From Macrosoma leucophasiata (Eukaryota > Arthropoda > Insecta > Lepidoptera > Hedylidae): a stretch of DNA of 64,000 nt. Position numbers and translations under genes: made by a program. The stretch lies in the NCBI GenBank assembly GCA_036365455.1, contig JAWQUS010000026.1, positions 16,820,001-16,884,000 on the forward strand, given 5' to 3'. The notes under the pieces are model-generated. The model was given only the letters and a program-made list of their open reading frames with translations, did not search any database and was not told the origin of the DNA. Shown here piece after piece: positions 47,946-57,272 of this stretch. Numbering within the stretch: the first letter of the stretch is position 1; every line of letters begins with the position of its first letter.

Positions 47946-48082
47946 CTCAGGGTCTATCTTCTTGTACTCTGGGTCCTCGTCGTCCACCTCGAAGTAGAGC
48001 TCGGTGGAGGTGAGCGACACGGTGCCGGGCGCCACCAGCCCCGGCGCCACCAGCTTCGCCTTCGTGCTTATGTTCACTGGAC
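47946..48082 (-). CDS. rg: neurobeachin exon 12 of 12 in window (start of PH-BEACH)
   Basis: The exon is 137 nt (two bases plus 45 codons), with acceptor CGCACAG and donor GAG|GTTAGT. It reads [19 protein letters not shown] then [20 protein letters not shown] and IDPE. This is the first beta strands of the PH-BEACH domain, nearly identical to other family members. The next exon should start in phase 0 with the segment ending in the family's HGKW motif. I could not find it anywhere to the left in this window. Confidence 0.98.
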
Positions 48083-48124
48083 CTGTGCGCGACATTTTAA
48101 CGTTTTTACGACTATTTCCTTATT

Positions 48125-48235
48125 TTAAGGGCCCAATACCTCAAAAGAAAAAAAAATCTTTTAGATTACTCGTCCATCTGTCTGTCACACCCGATTTTCT
48201 CTGAAAGTGATAAGCCGATTTATTTGAAATTTGGA
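48125..48235 (+). repeat. dispersed repeat, copy 2 of 2
   Basis: CCCGATTTTCTCTGAAAGTG with an upstream CATCTGTCTGTC, as at 46,450. It lies just outside the exon 12 acceptor. Confidence 0.6.
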
Positions 48236-48236
48236 A

Positions 48237-48413
48237 ACTCACAGCCTCACAGTAGGTATAAACCTGTGACTCGTGGGTGCCGTTGTACACACACAACTAC
48301 CCAGACCCGAAACAATTATCTGTAAGCTATACAAATATTTGTACCGGTGCGGGGATCAAACGCGACCCTTCGAATCAAACGGTCATCTCACACCGCTGGA
48401 CTAACCGGGTCGT
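48237..48413 (-). mobile_element. tRNA-derived SINE (ACCCGGTT-type)
   Basis: Minus-strand copy with a small deletion in the B box, in the intron between exons 11 and 12. Confidence 0.88.
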
Positions 48414-48429
48414 AAATAAAATCGAAAAA

Positions 48430-48486
48430 TGGGAACATCAATGTGAAAGCCATGCTTGTTTGCCACCTTCATTACATAAAAAAGAA
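48430..48486 (+). mobile_element. Metulj-like SINE, tail only
   Basis: CATCAATGTGAAAGCCATGC to TTCATTACATAAAAAA, next to a minus-strand tRNA-derived SINE. Confidence 0.7.
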
Positions 48487-49425
48487 GTATTTATTAATTT
48501 CAATGTATATTCATACAATTCAATCAATATGAACTTAATGCTTTATACATAATTATATGAACAGTATATACAATAAATAATATATTTATTTTACAGGTAC
48601 ACTCGGTACAAGTTTTTATTGTTGAGTTGAGTAGAAAGAAGCGCCTTGTACTTTGCTACAAGCAATTGCGCAAGATGAGGATCGAGGGTTAGGAGCAAGG
48701 AAGGAGTCAAAAGTATATTTTTTAATGTTTTGTATTAAATATCTTTGACGAAATATTTATCAGACGCCGTTATATTATATTACTCTATTATATATTATAT
48801 TACTCTATTAAGTATGATATGACAATGGAAAAGTGTAGTTGCATAAATTAATGTTAATAAATTATTTTGTTGGCAAATAAACAAAGTAGCTTGGGTAATG
48901 ATGGAAACAGCATAAAATTGGAATAGTATTGATATGTCCTAAACCAGAGGTTCCCAAACGATTTTTTCTTGTAGACCCCTTTCAATTTTTTACTGGTTTC
49001 CGTTGAATCCCTCCTTGCTACATTTATATCACATTCCCATATTTCCAAATTTTATTCACGACTACGTAGACCCCCATCGAGTCCCATGGACCCCAGTGTC
49101 AATCTAACTGTAAAAAACAAGCCAAGTGTGAGTCGGACTAGCGTGCACAGAGTTCTGTACAATTGAAGAAAATTCTATGTTACTGTAATATGTACCAGAT
49201 ACCAGAGACGTAAGGTTTATAATTTATTAATCCACACGTACAGATTTATTTTCTGTAAACACCAGTATAACCACGGGGAATATCGTATTCCCCGTACTCA
49301 CACCATAGTAGAGAGTCAACATTTTTGGCCCGGAGGTTTCGGGAAAGATCATGTTTAATTATTTTTAAAATGTGCCAGAAAAATCGTTTTCTATTGAAAC
49401 AGCGCCTGCAGCTCCTGTGTCGCCT

Positions 49426-49460
49426 GCCACACGCCACACGCCACACGCCACACGCCACAC
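49426..49460 (+). repeat. perfect (GCCACAC)5 microsatellite
   Basis: Five exact 7-bp units, 7 bp from the exon 11 splice donor on the opposite strand. Confidence 0.97.
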
Positions 49461-49467
49461 TACTGAC

Positions 49468-49600
49468 CGGCCAGGTCCTGGTCGGCGTCGCGGTCGTCGA
49501 GCAGCAGCTCGGCGTCGTCCAGCAGGTCGGCCTGCGGCGCCGCCGCCAGCTGCGCGCCGCCCGCCGCCTGCGCGATGCGCGCGTGTAGCTCCTCCGTAGC
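49468..49600 (-). CDS. rg: neurobeachin exon 11 of 12 in window
   Basis: The exon is 133 nt (44 codons plus one base), with acceptor CCGTAG and donor G|GTCAGT. The peptide starts ATEELHARIAQAAGGAQL and ends LLLDDRDADQDLAG, the acidic linker leading into PH-BEACH. The trailing G joins GT of exon 12 to make Gly. A perfect 7-bp microsatellite sits just past the donor. Several overlapping arginine-rich frames on both strands are shadows of this GC-rich exon. Confidence 0.94.
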
Positions 49601-49671
49601 CTACGGTAATACATTGTACTTTTTAATATTACATACTAACTGACCCGGCTAACGTCGTTCTGCCATACAAT

Positions 49672-49906
49672 TAGGGTTGCCAGGTCGCTAAACCTAATAG
49701 CCGGACCGACCATCGAGTTTAACCGGAGATTTGGGTGAAAAGGCAGAATAGCCGCGATAGAAGCGTTCGGCTGTGCTCAAAGCTCGCTCGTTTAAGAAAT
49801 ATAAAAAGCATAACTCAACAACAACAAAACCGGATAATATATTGACTGGACACGCAATTAAAAGGCGAAACTTTATCCGGCTTCATCCGGACGCCTGGCA
49901 ACCCTA
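49672..49906. mobile_element. hAT-like MITE with probable 8-bp target duplication
   Basis: Ends TAGGGTTGCCAGG and CCTGGCAACCCTA are exact reverse complements. The flanks CATACAAT and CATACAAA match at 7 of 8 bases. hAT elements make 8-bp duplications. It lies in the intron between neurobeachin exons 10 and 11. Confidence 0.85.
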
Positions 49907-49999
49907 CATACAAAAATGTTGAAACCATTGAAGCACAAATGCCTTAGTCGACACTGGACCTATTCTAAAAAAGATTTACTCCAAAAAAACCAAACCCTG

Positions 50000-50200
50000 A
50001 ACAGTTCGCTTGCCCGCCGCACCCGATTCGGTACAGCGGACCGAATCCGCCAACCAAAACCTCGCGGGCGGACCGCATCGGACTCGATTTATAATAATTA
50101 TGTCCGCCGGACTCTACTACACACGGCCAGATTTGGTTCGGAGCGTACCGAATCCGCGGTGCGCTCCGCACCAAATCCGGACGTGCGCTACTACTACAAT
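50000..50200. mobile_element. palindromic MITE (TCCGGATT-type) beside exon 10
   Basis: Inverted arms built of CCGGAC, GGTTCGGAGCG and GTCCGCCGGACTC match the copy at 58,158-58,509 in the opposite orientation. It stops about 13 bp from the exon 10 donor. Confidence 0.8.
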
Positions 50201-50213
50201 CCGCATAGGTTAC

Positions 50214-50406
50214 CTGCAGAATGGCGTCGCTGGGCGGCTGGGCGTGGGAGTGGGCGTGGGCGTGGGCGAGCGCGAGGTGCCTGGCGGCGTGGCGGCGGCC
50301 GCGCGCGTCGGGCACGAGGCGGCGCCGGCGCCGCGCGTCGTCCTCCCACGAGTCCAGCTTCCAGAACCCGCCCTCCGCACACTCCTTGTCGCTCTCCTCG
50401 TTCACA
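50214..50406 (-). CDS. rg: neurobeachin exon 10 of 12 in window
   Basis: The exon is 193 nt (one base plus 64 codons), with acceptor GTGTCAG and donor CAG|GTAACC. The peptide holds GGFWKLDSWEDDARRRRRLV, the basic patch conserved just before the PH-BEACH domain. After it comes an unusual Ala/His stretch (HLALAHAHAHSHAQPP) encoded by a hexamer-like run of CCCACG units. An alternative acceptor about 50 bp further upstream would keep the frame open but adds AT-rich, non-family sequence. Transposon fragments lie close on both sides. Confidence 0.93.
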
Positions 50407-50449
50407 CTGACACGTATTAAATTATATTGTACTGTTGCTTCAAAGGGAT

Positions 50450-50693
50450 GAAACTGGAACACGGAGGAAGAGGACGTACACCGCGTCCTGTGGGAGTGCT
50501 CTCTCCACAGTAAGCTACGATCGAAAGGACGATCTATTGGACGGCGTGAGACCTCTCGAAGTGGGTCCGATATATTATCGCGATCTTGTGGGCTCGGAAG
50601 CGAACTTCAGGCGGCTACGGGACTTCGCGCACGGTCGGCACGAGATACGGAGTAGACTAGAGAGAGAAGAGAGGGAGTCAAGACGGAGGACTT
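50450..50693 (+). pseudogene. retrotransposon ORF2 C-terminal fragment
   Basis: The plus-strand frame includes PLEVGPIYYRDLVGSEANF followed by RLEREERESRRRT and a stop, with an upstream ECSLHSK part in another frame. This is the end of a non-LTR element ORF2 that follows a zinc-binding or RNase H-like tail. It lies in the intron between neurobeachin exons 9 and 10, about 44 bp from the exon 10 acceptor, on the strand opposite to the gene. Confidence 0.8.
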
Positions 50694-50882
50694 GAAGAGA
50701 AAAGAGAAGAAAGAGGAAAGAAGAAAAAGCAGGAGCCGAAGGCGTGGCTGTGGCGTCATGCCCTAGAAAGGGAAGAGTGACACTAGGGACTCATGTAAAC
50801 ACAGATAGTGAAAGAACTTGTAGGGAGTCAAGAACATATGCGCGCGTGACAAAAGCGAGGAGCGGTTCGTGCGCGCTTCTCC

Positions 50883-51020
50883 CGAGATTTCGACTCCGTA
50901 GATCGTTATCTCTGTTGTACACTGCCTACGTAAGCACTGCTGTCAGTGCGATATTTATCAAAATCCAAAAGCCGAAGTCTTCTTCCTAAACTCGATGTGC
51001 GATATTTAATGTTGAGCACA
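50883..51020. mobile_element. palindromic MITE, shortened
   Basis: Internal and right-arm sequences (GTAGATCGTTATCTCTGTTG and AAACTCGATGTGCGATATTT) in the exon 9 to exon 10 intron. Confidence 0.8.
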
Positions 51021-51092
51021 TCATCATAAGAAAAAGATAGGCAAAATTTACTTTGGTCGGGATTTGAACGCACCGAATTAGTCCGAGGAAGA

Positions 51093-51421
51093 TTTCAGGG
51101 ATGGCAACGAATCCGCATTTTGACTCTGTTTGTGTATATGTCTATAGAGTGCAGTTATCACTTAACATCCAACTCATATTCTTGCCGATAAATGGTAGTG
51201 TTTAGCACTATCGCGTTCCGGTCAGGTGGTAATGTACGTAATGTACGCCCTGTAATTTCCGGCACAGAGGAAAAACACCTTATGCCTTAGGAGTGGTAAC
51301 GCATCTGCATTTTGACCTTGGTCTTTGTGTAAGTGTCTATAGGCTGCAGTTAACATTTAACATATCAAAAAAAAAAAGTGAATTGCACGTTGGCATACCA
51401 CGTTCGTTACATTAAAAAAAT
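51093..51421 (+). mobile_element. two adjoining Metulj-like SINE copies
   Basis: A 3' fragment (51,093-51,168) is followed by a longer copy (51,180-51,421) with a partly duplicated TGTACGTAATGTACG. Both lie in the exon 9 to exon 10 intron. Confidence 0.8.
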
Positions 51422-51783
51422 CATGAAGATTGTGTCAGTAGAAAGAGAGAGGTACTTGTTACTCGTATTTGGGCGGGCACTTTGAAAGAGGCATGTGGTG
51501 CTCTTATTTTATTTCATTTCCTTGGTGTATTTTTGAGTTATAATATATTTAATAAAATTGATGGCGTTTTGTTTGATAAAGGTTTATTACAGTGCCCGTG
51601 TATAGTGAAATAGAATAATAGTGCGAAAACACGGCTTTTCAGGTTGCCTCCAAAACTTCATCGCTTTACTCGAATTACTGATTGTTACTCTGACTTTGAC
51701 TTTTACGCCGCTAATGACGAATACGAAATATCGTTTTACTCGACACTGGCAATATGCGGAATAGCGATGCCATTATATTAAAG

Positions 51784-52398
51784 GTTAAGCACTACGGGCG
51801 CGGTCGGGTAGTGTGATGGGTGACCGCTAGGGGCAAATTAAATGCGCGTTTCCGTGCTTCGGAGGGCACGTTAAGCCGTCGGCCCCGGTCGCTATCGATA
51901 GATAGCGGTCGTTAAACCTTGTCGGAGACCTTATGGGCGATTTGAAAACATTTACTGGAGGTAGATCTTCAGTGACGGAGCTCGCGGGCTTAGCACCATC
52001 GCATTGCCTATAAACTTGCCGCTAAATGGTAGTGTACAGCACTATCGTGTTCCGGTCAGGTGGTAATGTACGGCCCTGCAATTTCCGGCACAGAGGCTCA
52101 ACACTTTAGGCCTCAGGAGTGGTAACGTATCTGCATTTTGATCTTGGTCTTTGTGTGGGTGTCTTTAGGCTGCAGTCATCAGTTAACATCAATGTGAACT
52201 GCAAGCTTGTTTGCCACTTCCATAACATATAAAAAAAATAAAAAAAAATCCGCCGGCGGGTCGGTCACTAACGCGACCACCTCCACCGACCCGCATCGGA
52301 GCAACGCGGCGGAGTGAGCTCCGGGCCTCCTCCCAAAAAGTCGAGAGACTCGTGCCCGGCAGCGGGACGTGTGATGGGTTGCCGTTATTATTATATTA
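51784..52398 (+). mobile_element. (TTA)n-tailed repeat split by a SINE
   Basis: Halves 51,784-51,952 and 52,247-52,398 flank a Metulj-like SINE. The ATT tail ends about 10 bp before the exon 9 donor on the opposite strand. Confidence 0.87.
51953..52246 (+). mobile_element. Metulj-like SINE inserted in a (TTA)n-tailed repeat
   Basis: A full-length copy splits the repeat at 51,784-52,398. Its poly(A) tail ends at 52,246, where the host repeat resumes. Confidence 0.9.
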
Positions 52399-52409
52399 AA
52401 AAAAGGTAC

Positions 52410-52537
52410 TTGTGGTGGTGCAGCTTGTCGAGCAGGCGCGCGGCGGCGGCCGAGTCGCGGCGGCGCGCGGCCGCGATCAGCCGCTCGCACGTGCGCTCCT
52501 CCTCGCCGCGCTCGCCGCACGTCGTCGCGCACACGCA
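52410..52537 (-). CDS. rg: neurobeachin exon 9 of 12 in window
   Basis: The exon is 128 nt (42 codons plus two bases), with acceptor GTGCAG and donor AA|GTACCT. The peptide runs GERGEEERTCERLIAAARRR then DSAAAARLLDKLHHH. The EEE..C..LI.AA..RD spacing fits the segment after exon 8 in other neurobeachins. The trailing AA plus the T of exon 10 makes Asn. The exon is very GC-rich (almost all third positions G or C). The donor lies within about 10 bp of the tail of a large SINE-in-SINE insertion, so it may be young or weakened. Confidence 0.82.
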
Positions 52538-53124
52538 CTGCACACCGACATGTACGCGTCAAGCCCCACGTTCCGGCCTCGTCGATTAATCACCGTAAAT
52601 ATATTACACGACGAGAATGTCACAGTAACAGCACGGTGACGTGTTAATTGTTGTCATACATAAATTAAATAAAATAGAGAGGGACCAGAGGGCCGGCCGA
52701 TATTTCGGTCGGAGAAGAAGCATCGCCATTCAACGTGGCGAGGCTGCCGGCCTTCTGGGAACTTTGCCGCAGTACGACGGCGATGTGGATTTTTTTTATT
52801 TGTGTACATACTGCTTTTATATTTATTCATTTTAAGATAGTTAAAACATATTTTCTACTTGTTTGTGTTACTGATTAAATAAATAATGTACATCAACAAA
52901 CAAAAAAAAAATAATTTCGATTAACGATTAACAACGAAAAAACAACAATTCAAAATATATTTTTTAAATATTTTTCGATGATTCTACGTATTTTTCTCTA
53001 TCTTTTGATATAGTAAGGTGCGGGCCCAACGTGGAACTTGTCCTTTAGTCACAAAAGTAAGAAGAACGATCCATTTGCAGTTGATTGAGACCTTACATCG
53101 GGTGCATCGGGCATATCATCGTAT

Positions 53125-53245
53125 GAGCCAAAAGAAGTCCTGCTGAACCAAGGCCATGGCATAAGGAAGATATGCCATAATTGCCTCGCTTGGCATGCAA
53201 ATTGACGATCGTAGTACCGGTAGTCTTAGCGCAGGACGCTGTAGA
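53125..53245 (+). repeat. retroelement-type repeat piece, copy 1
   Basis: AGATATGCCATAATTGCCTC and TTGACGATCGTAGTA match 56,452-56,605 in order. Confidence 0.55.
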
Positions 53246-53390
53246 AAGTAAAATAACGTGAGATGGGCTCTAGCGTTGTTTCACTTACTGCCGCCCCATT
53301 GGAACGTTTCGATCATCTCAAATGTATCTTATAATCCCAGTGGTCGCGAGTTCAAGTCCCGCCTGCAATCAAATCTTTCAATGTTTTTTG

Positions 53391-53452
53391 ACGATTCTGT
53401 TAGTTTAGCGGTGTGAGACGACCATTTGATTTGAAGAGTCGCGTGTCACTAT
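53391..53452 (+). mobile_element. tRNA-derived SINE head fragment at exon 8 donor
   Basis: GTTAGTTTAGCGGTGTGAGA and ACCATTTGATTTGAAGAGTC match the SINE head. It ends about 20 bp from the exon 8 splice donor. Confidence 0.7.
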
Positions 53453-53473
53453 TCTGAGATCGCAAAAACTCAC

Positions 53474-53709
53474 CTCAAAATCTGCATGTTTCAACACATC
53501 ATCAGCTCGCATCCTATTCAGTATGAACTCCGCTTCGTTGGCCACTCGGACGATGTGGTCCCTCATGGCGTGAGACAGTAATCTGCCCTCATTGATGAGC
53601 TCTATGAAGGCGAGGCCGGCGTGCTTCTGGAGGGAATTCTGCCACTCTTGGGAACACAACAGCATCACCAATTCCACTACTGAGGTACTGGATTTGAAGG
53701 TTTGAAGAC
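53474..53709 (-). CDS. rg: neurobeachin exon 8 of 12 in window (conserved pre-PH block)
   Basis: The exon is 236 nt (two bases plus 78 codons), with acceptor TTCCAG and donor GAG|GTGAGT. It is the longest and most conserved exon here. It reads [18 protein letters not shown], then [19 protein letters not shown], then [20 protein letters not shown], all close to the vertebrate and fly proteins. It probably corresponds to the start of the family's DUF1088 region. A tRNA-derived SINE fragment ends about 20 bp beyond its donor. Confidence 0.98.
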
Positions 53710-54043
53710 CTGGAAGGATTATTTAGTTTGTGTTATTGATGAGGTTTAGAAAATATAATATAACTAGCTTATATCTGCGACTTTCGTTGTGGAATTTTGG
53801 GAAAACCTTTCTTTTAGCCAGACTCACAGACGCACTACGGCTTTACTTTGACTTGGTGTCAAATCTTCAACGTTTTTATTTTTTCACAGGCGAGTCACAC
53901 TCTTATTTTACTTAATCTATACCTACTTTACTTATTCAAAGCGAGCTTCCCAAGCGTAGTAAATATCTGTGAAACAAAATAAGCGTTACTCAGTTCGAAT
54001 CCAAGTCAGAGTAAACTCGTATTGTGATCTGTGAATATCGCCC

Positions 54044-54212
54044 TTTTTATGGCGGTGGCAAACAAGTATGCAGTTCACATTGATGTTAAGTGATGACTGC
54101 AGCGTATAGACCCCTATACACCCACACAAGGATCCGAGGTCCACATTCAGATGCGTTTCTACCCCTGAGACCTTAGTTGTTATGTCTCTGTGATAGTTAT
54201 TACAGGGCCATG
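54044..54212 (-). mobile_element. Metulj-like SINE, 3' part
   Basis: Minus-strand copy in the intron between exons 7 and 8, with the GGGGTAGAAACGCATCTGA block when reversed. Confidence 0.8.
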
Positions 54213-54683
54213 CGCCCTTAGCCCACCCATAGTCACCCTCTTGTCGCCAAGAAAACAACATGCTAAATTTCAGATTTCTACGACCGTTAATTTCAGCTTT
54301 GTACTGTCTGTCAGTCAGAAACAGAGGATATATAAATATATATATATATATATTTCTATTTATTAACATTTACTAAGTTTTCATGCAAATGTAAAGTAAG
54401 TAAACATAAGTGGAATCAATAGTCTAAAAATGAAATAAGTGTTAAGCAAAGAACAGAAAACGTCGTCATAGAATTAAAGAAAAATTCGAAATATGTTTTA
54501 GTTATTGAAATATCTAAAATATCTAATAACCTTCACATCAGAAAGAAAAATTAAAAAAAAAAAACATCACACGTTAATTTATAGAAAAGTTAACTTATTC
54601 TAACATCAAACACCAAACTATTGTGTAACATTGTCTAATCCTCACCCAAAAGGACTACCATGCTTAAAACCGTATACCTTTAC

Positions 54684-54885
54684 CCTCCATGAGTAATTCC
54701 TGGCCGTGGCTGCCCACCAAGGTCTTGGAGAGGAAGGGGGCGAAGTCCAGCATGATCTCCCTCAAGAGGGGACAGACTGGCCCCAAGGCTGTCTCCAGTT
54801 TGTGGGTGAGGGATGCCTCTCGGGAAACACCGTCGCCCGATATCGAGGTGTCCATTACGTTAAGTCCCGCTAATGCTTCGTTGTC
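54684..54885 (-). CDS. rg: neurobeachin exon 7 of 12 in window
   Basis: The exon is 202 nt (67 codons plus one base), with acceptor TTCCAG and donor G|GTAAAG. The peptide contains [20 protein letters not shown] followed by [19 protein letters not shown]. This is strongly conserved across neurobeachin and LRBA proteins and opens the conserved region upstream of the PH-BEACH module. The trailing G plus the GT of exon 8 restores Gly. Confidence 0.97.
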
Positions 54886-55508
54886 CTGGAAACATAGTGT
54901 ATGTTTTGTTGAATGTCGTCAGTTTTGAGAGAAAAATGGAATTGGTGAACCAAGGAGAGGGGTCTCTTGATATTATACAGGTAGAAGAGAGTTACTGTTA
55001 ACTGTTCATTTAGGACTTACTTGCAAACTACATTTGAAATGTTACTATGAATAATAAAGAACTATATTATATTCATTTTTATATTACTTCTCTATATTAG
55101 AAATCTTGCAAACTTCATTTGAAATGTTTATGGGATATTTTTAAAGGACCTACCTATATGTATTGCTTGCATACGCGTTTTAATAACGTGACGTCACAAA
55201 GCTTTTATCATATTTCGTTGATTTCTTGCCTCCCGTTTGGCGTTCTTTATTTCCATTAGTTCGATCTTCGAACTACTGAGATTTTTTTTTCTCATTAGTA
55301 CGACCGTCGAACTGGAGAGATTTTTTTTTTCTAATTTGTTCGCCCGCTGTCGTCAGAAAAATAACTAACACCGAACGGTTCGCACTTTTCGAACTAAGCG
55401 CCCACGATCCGATAATAACGAGAAAAAAAATCTCACTAGTTCGACAGTCGGACAAAATTGTCGAACTTGAAATTGACCCATAGCGTGTTATTATATTATG
55501 TATATTAC

Positions 55509-55609
55509 CGCATGCAAATGTCTCTGTGCAGCTTGCAGACTCCTGTTCTGGTGCCGCTGCTGCATGTGGTGGTGCTCCGAGTTGCGCATGTGTATCTGCT
55601 TGTCCATAT
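55509..55609 (-). CDS. rg: neurobeachin exon 6 of 12 in window
   Basis: The exon is 101 nt (two bases plus 33 codons), with acceptor TTTCAG and donor GCG|GTAATA. The peptide contains MRNSEHHHMQQRHQNRSLQA, a His/Gln-rich segment that looks helical and is characteristic of this protein in insects. It ends on a codon boundary. A (TTA)n-tailed repeat copy begins 82 bp outside its acceptor. Confidence 0.92.
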
Positions 55610-55691
55610 CTGAAATACATTATTATTGAAGACACGTCCAGAAATAATCTTTCATCAATCATCAATTCTCAGTATTCTGTACAGGAAGCGC

Positions 55692-56042
55692 GCATGCCTG
55701 GTGTAGATCATAAGCGATCTACTCGGTCAAGCACTATGGGCGCGGTCGGGTAGTGTGATGGGTGTACTAGTGGCAAATTAAATGCGCGTTTCCGTGCTTC
55801 TGAGGGCACGTTAAGCCGTCGGTCCCGGTTGCTATCGATAGACAGCAGTCGTTAAACCTTGTCGCAGGCCTTATGGGCGGTTTGAAAACATCCGACAGCG
55901 GGTTGGCCACTAACCCACCCACCTCCACCAATCCGCATTGTAGCAGCGTGGTGGAGTAAGCTCCAGGCCTCCCCCCCCAAAAAAGGGAGAGACTTGTGCC
56001 CAGCAGTGGGACGTATAATGGATTGCCATTATTACTATTATT
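55692..56042 (+). mobile_element. (TTA)n-tailed repeat, full copy
   Basis: Plus-strand copy in the intron between exons 5 and 6, ending GCCCAGCAGTGGGACGTATA and an ATT-rich tail. Confidence 0.87.
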
Positions 56043-56250
56043 CTGTACAGTCCCACCAAGAAATATCCCACATCAACTTTAGGACAGAGATTTCGGCTTA
56101 TTTCGGCTCTGTAGAGCGTTATCTCTTTCGCACACTACCTATGTGACATTTGTCAACCATTTTAATCAAATTATGACCAATACCGGACTATCAGTACGTA
56201 CGTAGGCAGTGTGCAACAGAGATAATTTACGAAGTCGAAACAAGCCGAAA
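56043..56250. mobile_element. palindromic MITE, diverged
   Basis: TACAGTCCCACCAAGAAATA at the left and GAAGTCGAAACAAGCCGA at the right; a second subtype resembling 16,040. Confidence 0.75.
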
Positions 56251-56345
56251 CGTAACCAGCGAATCGTGGAGTGTTTGAATGAATGCTTGAATGCGTGCAC
56301 CTCTGTCTACCCCTTCAGAGATTACAGGCGTGAAGTTACGTTACG
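56247..56345 (+). mobile_element. tRNA-derived SINE, 3' end
   Basis: GAAACGTAACCAGCGAATCG to ATTACAGGCGTGAAGTTACG, fused to the end of a palindromic MITE. Confidence 0.75.
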
Positions 56346-56451
56346 TATCTATTATTAGGAACACAGCAGGTTTACAGTTCACAGCAATTTGTAACTTTAC
56401 GAAACACTTAAATTTTTAGGTTTGAGCAGACAAAAGTCACCCAGAGACTTC

Positions 56452-56605
56452 ATCATAATCACTCCAGCCGAATCATGTTCACTACTGGACAAAAACTTTC
56501 CCAACGACGTTTACAACAGTGATGCTCGTCATTAGGGGAGAATATGCCACAATCGCCACGGGTGGCAGGTGGATTGGCGATCGCAGTGGCGGTAGTTCAA
56601 TAGCA
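56452..56605 (+). repeat. retroelement-type repeat piece, copy 2
   Basis: AGAATATGCCACAATCGCCA and ATTGGCGATCGCAG, preceded by a CACTACTGGACAAAAACTTT block common in arthropod repeats. Confidence 0.55.
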
Positions 56606-56626
56606 ATAACAAAGTTATGAACGCAC

Positions 56627-56735
56627 CTTCATGAATGTTCCCTTCGTGGTCTCTGCTTCTGCCGGTGATGGTGGCGGGGCCTCTCTCGCCGTCCTCGTTT
56701 AGATTCACATCCGTCCACGACTCGTCGTTGCTTAC
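56627..56735 (-). CDS. rg: neurobeachin exon 5 of 12 in window
   Basis: The exon is 109 nt (36 codons plus one base), with acceptor TTTTAG and donor G|GTGCGT. The peptide reads through SNDESWTDVNLNEDGERG and ends RDHEGNIHE. The trailing G plus the AT of the next exon makes Asp, giving EGNIHEDMDKQIHMRN, a run I recognise from insect rugose proteins. The 1,017-bp intron that follows holds pieces of three repeat families. Confidence 0.9.
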
Positions 56736-56771
56736 CTAAAATAGTCGCGTATTGTCAAATCTTGCCTTCAC

Positions 56772-57058
56772 ATTTTTTTTATGTTATAGAAGTGGCAAAC
56801 AAGCATGCAGTTCACATTGATGTTAAGTGATGACTGCAGCCTATAGACACCCACACAAATACCGAGGTCAAAATGCAGATGCGTTACCACTCCTGAGGCC
56901 TAAGATGTTATACCTCTGTGCCGGAAATTACAGGGCTGTACATTACCACCTGACGGGAACACGATAGTGCTGAACATTACCATTTAGCGGAAAGTATATT
57001 AGGTAATGCGGTGGTACCTACGCCCGCGAGCTCCGTCACTGGAGCTCTACCACCAGTA
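56772..57058 (-). mobile_element. Metulj-like SINE, full length
   Basis: A full minus-strand copy fills most of the 426-bp intron between neurobeachin exons 4 and 5. Its T-run faces exon 5 and its head is about 100 bp from the exon 4 donor. Confidence 0.92.
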
Positions 57059-57161
57059 AAAGGCAGTTGCATTGCCTTATGGTAGCAGTAGCGACATCTA
57101 TTGCCAGGTTAGGCAACCGATTCCATTTTTCTTTAAAAAATTCAGAACACATCATACTCAC

Positions 57162-57272
57162 AGGTTGTTTATTATCATCCAAGGCTATCTCACTGGATGT
57201 TTCTGGATCATTATTGGTTGTCTCCGTGGAGTTGAGGTGGAAGGAGCCGGCATCCTCGATGGAGTCCACACT
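57162..57272 (-). CDS. rg: neurobeachin exon 4 of 12 in window
   Basis: The exon is 111 nt (37 codons, phase 0 at both ends), with acceptor ACGCAG and donor CCT|GTGAGT. The peptide starts SVDSIEDAGSFHLNS and is rich in Ser, Thr, Asn and Asp. Its last codons join the next exon without a break, giving KQPVSNDESWTDVNLNE, where SWTDVNLNED is a recognisable insect neurobeachin stretch. A complete minus-strand Metulj-like SINE fills most of the 426-bp intron that follows. Confidence 0.85.

Noticed and set aside
49246..49614. Arginine- and alanine-rich open frames on both strands around exon 11
   Set aside because: They are out-of-frame or antisense readings of the GC-rich neurobeachin exon.
49916..50451. 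Long plus-strand open frames (up to 164 codons)
   Set aside because: They run through a MITE and then antisense to neurobeachin exon 10; composition and lack of splice logic argue against genes.
52179..52639. Arg/Ala-rich open frames on both strands
   Set aside because: Shadows of exon 9 extended into SINE sequence.
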